NCBI GenBank assembly: GCA_016840165.1
Contig: JAEOSU010000032.1
Coordinates: forward strand, 62,001-126,000
Source of the DNA: Promethearchaeota archaeon
GTDB taxonomy: Archaea > Asgardarchaeota > Lokiarchaeia > Sigyniarchaeales > SOKP01
Direction of reading: 5' to 3'
DNA: 64,000 nucleotides
The notes under the pieces are model-generated. The model made no database searches and had not been told where the DNA came from. It saw only the letters and a list, made by a program, of their open reading frames with translations. The first letter of the stretch is position 1; the number at the start of each line of letters is the position of its first letter. Of the stretch, positions 1-7,083 are shown in pieces. The translations under genes and the position numbers were made by a program.

Positions 1-69
1 AATAAAAACGAAGATAAACAAGAGTAGATTAATAAAAATCAATACTATAGCTTTTTTGCTAAATTCCAT
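1..69 (-). CDS. N-terminal fragment of a probable membrane protein (partial)
   Basis: An ATG at 69-67 on the minus strand opens a frame of 23 codons that runs off the left edge without a stop. It begins MEFSKKAIVLIF and continues strongly hydrophobic, like a signal anchor or first membrane helix. A purine-rich stretch (gagagga) sits about 5 nt upstream of the ATG and could be its ribosome binding site. The product cannot be identified from this fragment. Confidence 0.45.
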   Translation of the reverse strand, partial: MEFSKKAIVLIFINLLLFIFVFI

Positions 70-206
70 ATTTATCCTCTCTATGGTGGTATTTTTTATA
101 GTAAGTTATGATATATATCTAATTATATTAAATTTTATAAAAATTAATCTGGATAACTCTTTTTAGTTTTTTTTTCATTAGAATATCATCCTAGTATGTT
201 CCTTTA

Positions 207-230
207 TTCGTGAAAGTGTGCTTTCACGAA
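207..230. repeat. Perfect 10-bp inverted repeat with 4-nt loop
   Basis: TTCGTGAAAG and CTTTCACGAA flank a TGTG loop. It lies in the 201-bp gap between the stop of the methyltransferase gene and the start of the partial gene at the left edge, both on the minus strand. No T-run follows it on the minus strand, so it fits an operator or RNA hairpin for the left-edge gene better than an intrinsic terminator. The rest of the gap (70-206, 231-270) is AT-rich with nothing recognisable. Confidence 0.6.
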
Positions 231-270
231 GATTTATTAAAAATAGAATAAAAAAGTAAAAATTTAAATC

Positions 271-1848
271 TTATAATAAAGCCATGATATTTGCTAATTC
301 TTTCATCTTTTTCATGCCTTTAATCTTGAGTTTTCCTGTCAGCATCTTTATTAGCATTGCTCCTTTTGAAATATTCCCGCTTGAGAAATCAAAAAATAAT
401 CCAGCGGGGCATGCGAGCATAGCGTCTACTTCTAAATCCTTAAGATTCACTTTATCGTTCTCAATATGTTGTACATCCAATTTTCCATTCTCTACTATTA
501 TCAAGGCACTATATTTTTGATCAGTAAGATTATATAAGAAGCTCATTTTTGCATTTGCATATTGTTCCTTAAATTTACTTCTATTGTTTATAGCTCCCAT
601 TTGCGACCATAAGAGTCCTGCAAGTCCTTTTTTTTCTTCCTCTTTTGGAGGTTTTTTCTTCCCTTCTTCAATTTTTAGCCATTCTTCAAATGATTCTCTC
701 TTTGGAATCTCAACTTTTATATTATCTAAATTATCTGCTATTGGCAATTTTCCGTATGTATGAGCTGCTGCGACAGCAGCATGGATGTGGTCTGAAGGCG
801 TATCATAGGGTACATTCATGAGGAAAAGACTTAAATTATGATCACGAGCAAAGGCATCAATATATCTCTTAACTGTATCTACAATTTTTTCAATTGGACC
901 ATCACGTAGCAATCGTGCATTTAAGCCTGCGGTTACGGTTACAGGTATCCCTTCCTTGCGAAATTTTTCTGTATAATCACGAACTGCTTCAAGGGGATAA
1001 TCCTGCCAGCGTCCCATACCTAAAAATATGGCAGGAGTACCTCCCATGCTAGCAATTTCTACATCAAAACTGTCATGAAGGATTTTAGGATCAAATTTTT
1101 CTATTCTTTCTTCACAATAATCTCCGGATACGTTCATTGTCATTACTCCGAATTTTTTAACATTCTTCTCAAGTCTTTGATTATATGGGACTACCCATTC
1201 TTTCATTTCATCGGGCGATAAATTTGGAACGCAAGCCCAGGCATCAGCTCCTATTCCCATTAGTGCTCCAGTAGCTTCATTTTGAGCCTTAACCGAAGGG
1301 GTTAATACATCATCAACAATAAATTTAAATACTTCATGTGCAAAATCTGGCTTCTTTCTCATCGCTTTAATAAGTCCTGGAAAACCCATCAATCCTACTG
1401 CTAAGCTAAAGGGTGAACAAAAAGAAACCATCGCCATTCCTGCTTGTGCTAACCCCCCTCCTTTCAATAATGAAGGATACCGACCATCTTTATGAAAATC
1501 GACTTTTTTCATTTTTAATTTTTTAAGATCTTCTGGGGTTTTAATTAAGGGATCACGAAAATCAATAGTAGGCATCGAGTTTTCACCATAAATTAACTTA
1601 CCGCCTAAGGCTTCTACTTCAAGATCATAGATATCATGTCCACCTGCAGGACTATCTAAATTATAATAACGCCCTACTAATTCACCCATCTCGAAATTAT
1701 AGCTAAAATCGCTATAAAATTTTTTAGCCGGAGATTTAGTAAGATACATCACATGATCATGACATTGAGCTCCAATAGTTAATGTTCCCGTATCTCCTCT
1801 TGAAATTAAACTGCCTAAATCTTTTTTAACTTCTCCTGTTTGAGCCAC
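271..1848 (-). CDS. Uroporphyrinogen-decarboxylase-family (MtaA/CmuA-like) methyltransferase fused to an SCP2-like domain
   Basis: Residues 1 to about 385 look like the URO-D/methylcobamide methyltransferase fold, which moves methyl groups between a corrinoid protein and a thiol or other acceptor. A Lys/Glu-rich linker (about 395-410) leads to a C-terminal segment resembling sterol-carrier-protein-2 domains, with the typical ending MLTGKLKIKGMKKM. In classical MtaA/MtbA enzymes a zinc site of the H-x-C-G type is expected; here the equivalent stretch reads NVSGDYCE, so the usual ligands are not preserved. The start is GTG at 1848-1846, preceded by a GGGGGTG ribosome binding site. The corrinoid protein gene lies immediately upstream with 1 bp between them, so the two are co-transcribed and very probably partners. 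The substrate is unknown. Confidence 0.7.
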   Translation of the reverse strand: MAQTGEVKKDLGSLISRGDTGTLTIGAQCHDHVMYLTKSPAKKFYSDFSYNFEMGELVGRYYNLDSPAGGHDIYDLEVEALGGKLIYGENSMPTIDFRDPLIKTPEDLKKLKMKKVDFHKDGRYPSLLKGGGLAQAGMAMVSFCSPFSLAVGLMGFPGLIKAMRKKPDFAHEVFKFIVDDVLTPSVKAQNEATGALMGIGADAWACVPNLSPDEMKEWVVPYNQRLEKNVKKFGVMTMNVSGDYCEERIEKFDPKILHDSFDVEIASMGGTPAIFLGMGRWQDYPLEAVRDYTEKFRKEGIPVTVTAGLNARLLRDGPIEKIVDTVKRYIDAFARDHNLSLFLMNVPYDTPSDHIHAAVAAAHTYGKLPIADNLDNIKVEIPKRESFEEWLKIEEGKKKPPKEEEKKGLAGLLWSQMGAINNRSKFKEQYANAKMSFLYNLTDQKYSALIIVENGKLDVQHIENDKVNLKDLEVDAMLACPAGLFFDFSSGNISKGAMLIKMLTGKLKIKGMKKMKELANIMALL

Positions 1849-1849
1849 T

Positions 1850-2497
1850 TTAAGACACCCCCATCAATTTCTTTGCTTTTTCTACACTATCAAATGCATC
1901 TTTACCCCACGCATCAGCACCTATTTCATCAGCAAATTCTTGAGAAGTAGGAACGCCCCCAATCATTAGCTTAATTTTATTCCTTAAACCCTCTTTGTTA
2001 AGTTTATTTATTATCTCCTTCATTTCTAACATTGTAGTAGTCATGTAACAGCCTAAACCAAGGATATCAGGATTAAGCTCTTTTATCTTTTGTATAAAGA
2101 GGTCTTGGGATACATCCTCACCTAGATCAATTACTTCAAATCCTCCTCCACGAAGGGTTGCATTTACCATAATCTTGCCTAGATTATGCATATCTCCAGC
2201 AACAGTACCTATTAATATTTTACCTGAGCCTCCTTTTTCTCCACTTGATAATTTAGGCTCTATCACCTCCATAGCAAGACGGAAGGCTTCAGCACATAAT
2301 ATTATATCAGTATGGAAATATTCATTGCGTTTCCATAATTCACCTGCCTCGTCTATCCCAGGGATAATTCCTTGATCAACAATCGTCTTTGGCTCAATAC
2401 CTTCATTTAAAGCCTTTTCAGCAAGTTCTTGGGCTATATCTTCATCACCCTCTAGAACAGCTTTCTTTAATTCCATTAATACTTTATTTTCACTCAT
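1850..2497 (-). CDS. Corrinoid (cobalamin-binding) methyltransferase partner protein, MtbC/MtmC-like
   Basis: About 215 residues, the usual size of the two-domain corrinoid proteins that carry methyl groups in anaerobic methyl transfer. The N-terminal half is helical (cap domain). The C-terminal half is the Rossmann-like B12-binding domain with GDMHNLGK, containing the D-x-H-x-x-G signature in which the His is the lower cobalt ligand, followed by the expected later motifs (GLGCYMTT, and MIGG near the end). A longer reading from GTG at 2506 is possible, but the ATG at 2497 has GTGA at good spacing and is preferred. It forms a bicistronic unit with the downstream methyltransferase-SCP2 gene. 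No gene for a substrate-specific MtaB/MttB-type methyltransferase is visible beside it. Confidence 0.85.
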   Translation of the reverse strand: MSENKVLMELKKAVLEGDEDIAQELAEKALNEGIEPKTIVDQGIIPGIDEAGELWKRNEYFHTDIILCAEAFRLAMEVIEPKLSSGEKGGSGKILIGTVAGDMHNLGKIMVNATLRGGGFEVIDLGEDVSQDLFIQKIKELNPDILGLGCYMTTTMLEMKEIINKLNKEGLRNKIKLMIGGVPTSQEFADEIGADAWGKDAFDSVEKAKKLMGVS

Positions 2498-2619
2498 TAA
2501 ATTCACTTTTTTTAAATAAAATTAATTTTAAAATAAATTATGTAAAAGATTACACTACTAAAATCAGCTTATAAGTTAATAAATATTTAATAAAGACATA
2601 GTCATTCAACAAACATTTT

Positions 2620-3513
2620 ATGGTTACAATTATGAAGAAAAGTTGGTATAAATCAAAAGTTTTTGTTATTACAGGCGCAAGTGGAGATATAGGCTCTGAG
2701 GTGTGCAGAATATTTGCCCCATTACACATGAAAATGTATTTACTTGACCTTCCGAACCCTAGATTAGATGAGCTAGCTAAGGAGATACTTTCTTTAGGAG
2801 CAGAATCAGTGGAAACATTTCATGTAGATTTATTAAATAAAGAGCAAACTGTTGATGTGATTGCAAAAATTGGAGAAAAAGAAAAGTTTATTGATATCTT
2901 ATTTAATAATGCTGGGATAGGTAGTAGATGTTCGATAACGAATGACGGGACCTTTGAGGATTATAGGAAGGTTATGGCGATTAATGTTGACGCAATATGG
3001 ATTGTATTGCAGACTGCAATGCCTTTCTTTAGTCGGCCTGCTCCAAGTAAAAAGTATCCAAATAGAAAAGAAGGACAGCTTATATTTTCCTCGAGTGCAG
3101 CTGGCAAAACGGGGGTACCCTATATGGCAGCATATGCAATGAGTAAAAGTGCGATTATTGCATTAGCAGATTCAATTCGTCTGGAGTTTAAGATGCAAAA
3201 TCATAAAGTCGATGTTATTACTTCGGTTGCTGCACCAGCAGATACAAAATTTTACAACACGCCTGAGATGGTTGATTGGATAAAAAAGTATGAAAAACAA
3301 GGCTTTTTGTTTAAATTTGTAAAAGCTAAGGATATTGCCAAACGGATTCTCAAAGCTTCTCGGAAGCATAAAAAAGAAATTTATACGCCTCGTTGGTGGT
3401 GGTTGTTGGGTTTCCTGTTTGTATTAAGCCATAATTTGATTGGGAACTTGCTCATAAAAATAGAAAAAGAAAAAATAACCAAATCTGCTAAAATTATAAT
3501 TTCTTATAATTAA
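2620..3513 (+). CDS. Short-chain dehydrogenase/reductase with C-terminal hydrophobic segment
   Basis: Classical SDR features: nucleotide-binding TGASGDIG near residue 18, NNAG (FNNAGIG) near residue 95, a serine in SSSAAG and the catalytic Y-x-x-x-K as YAMSK. A hydrophobic tail (WWWLLGFLFVLSHNLIG) near the C terminus suggests membrane association, as in SDRs acting on lipids. Start may be the first ATG (MVTIMKK) or the ATG 12 nt later; neither has a clear ribosome binding site. It is divergent from the corrinoid operon and its 3' end overlaps the next, convergent gene by 20 bp. The substrate is unknown. Confidence 0.85.
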   Translation: MVTIMKKSWYKSKVFVITGASGDIGSEVCRIFAPLHMKMYLLDLPNPRLDELAKEILSLGAESVETFHVDLLNKEQTVDVIAKIGEKEKFIDILFNNAGIGSRCSITNDGTFEDYRKVMAINVDAIWIVLQTAMPFFSRPAPSKKYPNRKEGQLIFSSSAAGKTGVPYMAAYAMSKSAIIALADSIRLEFKMQNHKVDVITSVAAPADTKFYNTPEMVDWIKKYEKQGFLFKFVKAKDIAKRILKASRKHKKEIYTPRWWWLLGFLFVLSHNLIGNLLIKIEKEKITKSAKIIISYN

Positions 3514-3886
3514 ACAAAAACTCCGTGAAGAGAATTCCATAGATTAAATCAATGATGACTGGCCAGAATAACCCAAAATTATAATCTCCTAAAAGGAAAA
3601 ATATTAAAAACACAATAAATACCAAATATTTTTCAAATACGCACATCTGAACTACTCCATGGTTCTTGTCGATATCTTTACTCACGGTATATAATCCTAT
3701 CCCTATTACAATTACCAATATTAAAAACCCATAAATAAAAACGAAACTTGGAGGGATTTCTAATTCAAATAGTGTTGTTGCTAGCGAACTGGCAAAAAAC
3801 GTTAAGATAGTAAAAATAACAAAAACCGCGATATTCCATAATGCACCGCTCAAAAATACAATTTTATAATATTTTCTTTTATCCAT
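3494..3886 (-). CDS. Small four-helix membrane protein of unknown function
   Basis: About 130 residues with four predicted membrane helices (roughly 10-32, 44-65, 80-98 and 104-122 from the chosen start) and a basic N terminus. No family was recognised. A longer frame would begin at GTG 3898, but the ATG at 3886 has GGTGA exactly 5 nt upstream and is the better start. The gene is convergent with, and overlaps, the SDR gene. Confidence 0.6.
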   Translation of the reverse strand: MDKRKYYKIVFLSGALWNIAVFVIFTILTFFASSLATTLFELEIPPSFVFIYGFLILVIVIGIGLYTVSKDIDKNHGVVQMCVFEKYLVFIVFLIFFLLGDYNFGLFWPVIIDLIYGILFTEFLFNYKKL

Positions 3887-4016
3887 ATGTCTCACCACAT
3901 ATTTTTCAAAAAATAATGGAAACCCAATTCAAAATATTCAACACAATAAATAAGCTTTTATAGTTATTTGGGCATTATGTATTAAAACACATTCATCATA
4001 ACAAGGGTTTGATTTT

Positions 4017-4970
4017 ATGGAAATTCAATACGGAAAAATGATTCTTTATGGAATTCTGCAGGCTGTGTTGTACCTTGCGGTTCCATTAATTATAATCTAT
4101 TTCATAGAATTATACAACATTATGACTTTCAGCCAAGATTTCATTACCTACTTAATTGTTATTGGCTGTATAGGCGTTGCATTATCTATGGCAAAGCACG
4201 CATTTCCCTCTGACACTTCGGCTAATCGCATCGTTGCATTTATTGGAGCTATATATTCCGGGCTATATCTTTTCTATATCTTTGGAGGTTTTACACCTGG
4301 GGTGAGTTTGGGAACTTATTATATTGATATACCTAGCCTTCAAGTTTTGTTAGGACTACAGGTTATAGCTTGGTTATTTCTTATCTCTACTGGAATAAGT
4401 GCATTAAAATATTTAATTCAGGCTATAGAACTTCGAAAAAAGAGGGAATATGAAATTAAAGCAAAAAAAACATTTAAACTTAGTCGAGTCTTCAAAGGTT
4501 TGGGGACTCTAATGAGTCTCATTATCCTTGGTTATTTTGCCAGCATCGTTTTCAGTGGAATGAATTTAGGAATAAGTCTCGATGATCCTGCCCCTCCCGA
4601 TTATGATAATAAGGGTACTCCAAGCTTTCTTGACGATAGCCTTAATTTTACATTAACCTTTGATGTAAATAATCAAGGATTGTATGCAATTTATGATGTT
4701 GAAATCTTTTTGAATATATTTACTGAATCGACTGCTAATGATACTGCTCTTCCAGAATATACAAAAATTGGAGGATCCTCAGGATATTATTATAGTGCGT
4801 TTCATTCATTTACCCTCACACCGGATCAAAGTATAACAGCTACTATTTCTCCTATGTATATAGAAGGACTACTTACAACTAATGCAACACTGAAATTTCA
4901 AATTTCATTTTCGACGCTCTATGCTAATATCGATATTGCTGTGAATGTATCAATTTCAATACCATGGTAA
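4017..4970 (+). CDS. Membrane protein with C-terminal extracytoplasmic domain, unknown function
   Basis: The first 140 residues contain about four membrane helices. After a charged loop (ELRKKREYEIKAKKTFK) a fifth helix (about 160-180) leads into a roughly 130-residue soluble domain rich in Asn, Thr and aromatic residues in alternating beta-like patterns, reminiscent of secreted Ig-like or LEA-14-type beta domains. The topology suggests the C-terminal domain faces outside. A TATA-like stretch (cttttatag, near 3953) lies about 60 bp upstream. Function is unknown. Confidence 0.6.
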   Translation: MEIQYGKMILYGILQAVLYLAVPLIIIYFIELYNIMTFSQDFITYLIVIGCIGVALSMAKHAFPSDTSANRIVAFIGAIYSGLYLFYIFGGFTPGVSLGTYYIDIPSLQVLLGLQVIAWLFLISTGISALKYLIQAIELRKKREYEIKAKKTFKLSRVFKGLGTLMSLIILGYFASIVFSGMNLGISLDDPAPPDYDNKGTPSFLDDSLNFTLTFDVNNQGLYAIYDVEIFLNIFTESTANDTALPEYTKIGGSSGYYYSAFHSFTLTPDQSITATISPMYIEGLLTTNATLKFQISFSTLYANIDIAVNVSISIPW

Positions 4971-5038
4971 TTAATAATTAAAGAATTTTTTTCTTTCTCT
5001 TTTATTTTCAGTACTTTTCAATAATTAATAAATTAAAC

Positions 5039-5052
5039 ACTATATCTTTAAA
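5039..5052 (+). promoter_or_regulatory. Probable TATA box of the selenoprotein gene
   Basis: actatatctttaaa lies about 25 nt before the ATG at 5077. That is the distance expected for a TATA element of a leaderless or short-leader archaeal transcript. No ribosome binding site is seen before the ATG, which agrees with leaderless translation. Confidence 0.4.
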
Positions 5053-5076
5053 TTCGCTTTAGATTAAGACAATATT

Positions 5077-5589
5077 ATGAATGATGAGGAACCACCACGG
5101 CCAAATGGACTTCCAACTGGATCTTCAGCCCCACTTATTGATACTAAAGATATCAACGGTAATTCATTAAATTTGAAAAAATTACTCGGAGAATACAATG
5201 GTGTGCTTATTGATTTTTTTCGGGGAAACTGGTGAAAACATTGAAAGGAACATCTTTCCTTACTCACAAAACACATAGAAGAATTTGAAAGAAAGAATGT
5301 AAAAATATTATCCATAGCTAATGACAGCCCTAGACTGCTCGCGAAATTTAAAGAAGAGAATTATTTTAAAATAGATCTTATTGCGGATAGGGGAGCAAAG
5401 ATTGCCAAAGATTATGAAGTCTATTGGTTTGCTCCCGGAGGAACAGGTAAAATGAAGGTAAAGCAAGCAATTCCAAGCAAATTTTTAATTAATGCCAAAG
5501 GAGAAATCGTCTGGATTTATATCGGTAAGGATAAAACCGATAGACCTTCTATCGAAATGATGATGGATGCAATTGATAAAAACTTATAA
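5077..5589 (+). CDS. Peroxiredoxin/redoxin-family protein with two TGA-encoded (probable selenocysteine) residues
   Basis: Reading from ATG 5077 to TAA 5589 gives 170 residues with two in-frame TGA codons, at 5233-5235 (residue 53) and 5242-5244 (residue 56). The surrounding text is LIDFFRGNW-TGA-KH-TGA-KEHL. AhpC/TSA-redoxin proteins carry F-x-R-G-x-W-C-x-x-C-x-x-E-L at this place, so both TGAs sit exactly on the active-site cysteines. Downstream the frame keeps redoxin features: a predicted strand (VKILSIAND), a helix, then IPSKFLINAKGEIVWIYIG matching the conserved P-x-x-F-L-I-D-x-x-G-x-I segment. No other interruption occurs in 171 codons, so decay is unlikely. I infer insertion of two selenocysteines (U53-K-H-U56). 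The protein would be a thiol/selenol peroxidase or reductase in the cytosol. Standard gene callers would miss it. Confidence 0.8.
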
Positions 5590-5592
5590 TAA

Positions 5593-5659
5593 TCCCATTT
5601 GAATGAATCATATATAAAAATTATAGATATATGAGGACAACCTTGTAAAAGTTATGGGA
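5593..5659 (+). promoter_or_regulatory. Candidate SECIS element in the 3' UTR of the selenoprotein gene
   Basis: Starting 4 nt after the stop codon, TCCCAT (5593-5598) pairs with ATGGGA (5654-5659) as an outer stem. Inside, TCATATAT (5608-5615) pairs perfectly with ATATATGA (5627-5634), capped by an A-rich 11-nt loop (AAAAATTATAG). Directly below the inner helix, 5' ATGA (5603-5606) faces 3' GGA (5635-5637), allowing tandem G.A/A.G pairs as in the eukaryotic-type SECIS core. The inner helix is shorter than in eukaryotes. A U-run follows at 5665. It could also be only a terminator fold. The fold was derived by eye, without energy calculation. Confidence 0.45.
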
Positions 5660-5664
5660 AATAC

Positions 5665-5674
5665 TTTTTTTTTT
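5665..5674 (+). terminator. Poly-T terminator after the selenoprotein transcript
   Basis: A run of ten T residues, about 75 nt after the stop codon and 5 nt after the candidate SECIS stem. Archaeal RNA polymerase terminates at such runs. The placement would keep the SECIS-like fold inside the transcript. Confidence 0.5.
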
Positions 5675-5750
5675 ACTTATTAAATTATGATTAAAGTATA
5701 GGATCATTTTTACGATATGAAACTTATTTAGAATCAAAAGATTTAGTCAT

Positions 5751-7070
5751 ATGATAGAAATGTCTGATAAGGAATATGCGTGGTATGAGGATCCTAGGGT
5801 TGAGTATTTATATCTTGCAAGTAGCACAAAAAATATGCGTGGATATCATGCTCCTATAGTAAATCCAAAGATTACATTTACCGGAACTAATAGTTTCATT
5901 GATTTTGCAAATTTCATTGGAAGCTATTTTGGGCCTGATGATAAACGACTTTTAATTGTTGTGGATAAAGAATTACGACAAATCGGGGAAAGAACAGGAA
6001 ATAGATTGTCAGAGATGAAGGGATTTGAGTTTAAAATTTTTGATAATGTATTGTCCGATGCACCTAAAAATAATCTTATGGATGGAGTTAAAATATGTGA
6101 GGAATTTCAACCAAAGGCAATAATCGCAATTGGAGGAGGTTCCACTATGGATACCGCTAAAGGGATCTTCTTATTATATGAAAAACCAGAAGTGAATCTG
6201 AATAATTTAATTATCCCAAGTTATTTAGGATTAAGAAAGAAAATAGATTTATTAATAGCGATTCCTACCACATCTGGCACAGGTTCGGAAGCAACTACGA
6301 CCAGTGTAATAACCGATACAGATAGGGTACCTCCAAAAAAAACAGCCGTAACTCTCTATGAGCTCTGCCCCGATATAACAGTTTTACATTACGATTTTGT
6401 GAAAACAATGCCTCCTGAATTAACTGCGGCAACTGGTATGGATGCGTTAAGCCATGCTCTTGGAGCTTATACGTTAACCATGAGTAATATCTATACTGAT
6501 ATGCATAATCTAAAAGCTATTGAATTAATCTTAGAATATTTACCTCGAGCAGTTAAAAGAGGAGATGATATGGAAGCTAGAGAGAAAATGTTATTAGCGG
6601 CATATATTGCTGGGGTTGGATTCTCTAATGTGGTGACCAGTTTCGATCATGGCTTGGGACATTCATTTGGAGCTATTTTTCATATCCATCATGGAGCTGC
6701 AGTAGGAATATTCCTTCCTACAGCAACCGCATTTCAAGCAAAAGTTTCCAATAGGTTTATAGATATTGCCCGTTTGTTTGGAGTGGATGTAAAAGAAAAA
6801 AGGAAAGACATAATATTAAAAGAATTTTTGGAGAAACTTCGAGAATTTGTTCGCTCTTTTGGATTTCCCATATGTGTTAAGGAGCTTGAACATCCAAAAA
6901 TTAACTATGAACAATATATGCAAGAAATTGATCAAATGGTTAACTATGCATATAAAGATGTTACTAGGTTATTTTCCACGCGAAGAATTACAATACCCCA
7001 AGTGCGACGACTCTTTGAAGTTGGTTATGAGAATAAAATAGAAGATTTATTAAATTTGTATTATCATTAA
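5751..7070 (+). CDS. Iron-containing (group III) alcohol dehydrogenase
   Basis: 439 residues with hallmarks of Fe-dependent ADHs: the dinucleotide-binding AIGGGSTMDTAKG, PTTSGTGSEAT, and metal-binding residues in TGMDALSHALGAY and the DHGLGHSFGAIFHIHHG segment. It would interconvert an alcohol and an aldehyde with NAD(P)H. The next gene, 13 bp downstream on the same strand, is an aldehyde:ferredoxin oxidoreductase, so the pair can link alcohol, aldehyde, acid and ferredoxin pools. Start is ambiguous between ATG 5751 and ATG 5760; neither has a clear ribosome binding site. Confidence 0.9.
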   Translation: MIEMSDKEYAWYEDPRVEYLYLASSTKNMRGYHAPIVNPKITFTGTNSFIDFANFIGSYFGPDDKRLLIVVDKELRQIGERTGNRLSEMKGFEFKIFDNVLSDAPKNNLMDGVKICEEFQPKAIIAIGGGSTMDTAKGIFLLYEKPEVNLNNLIIPSYLGLRKKIDLLIAIPTTSGTGSEATTTSVITDTDRVPPKKTAVTLYELCPDITVLHYDFVKTMPPELTAATGMDALSHALGAYTLTMSNIYTDMHNLKAIELILEYLPRAVKRGDDMEAREKMLLAAYIAGVGFSNVVTSFDHGLGHSFGAIFHIHHGAAVGIFLPTATAFQAKVSNRFIDIARLFGVDVKEKRKDIILKEFLEKLREFVRSFGFPICVKELEHPKINYEQYMQEIDQMVNYAYKDVTRLFSTRRITIPQVRRLFEVGYENKIEDLLNLYYH

Positions 7071-7083
7071 AGGAGAAATTGAT

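Noticed and set aside
5064..5315. Minus-strand open frame of 83 codons across the start of the redoxin gene
   Set aside because: It lies opposite the clearly redoxin-like plus-strand reading and resembles no protein; it exists because the plus-strand codons avoid the relevant triplets.
5077..5589. Interpretation of the double-TGA redoxin gene as a pseudogene
   Set aside because: Both TGAs fall exactly on the two catalytic Cys positions, and there is no other stop or frameshift in 171 codons. Random decay would not place two identical stops this way.
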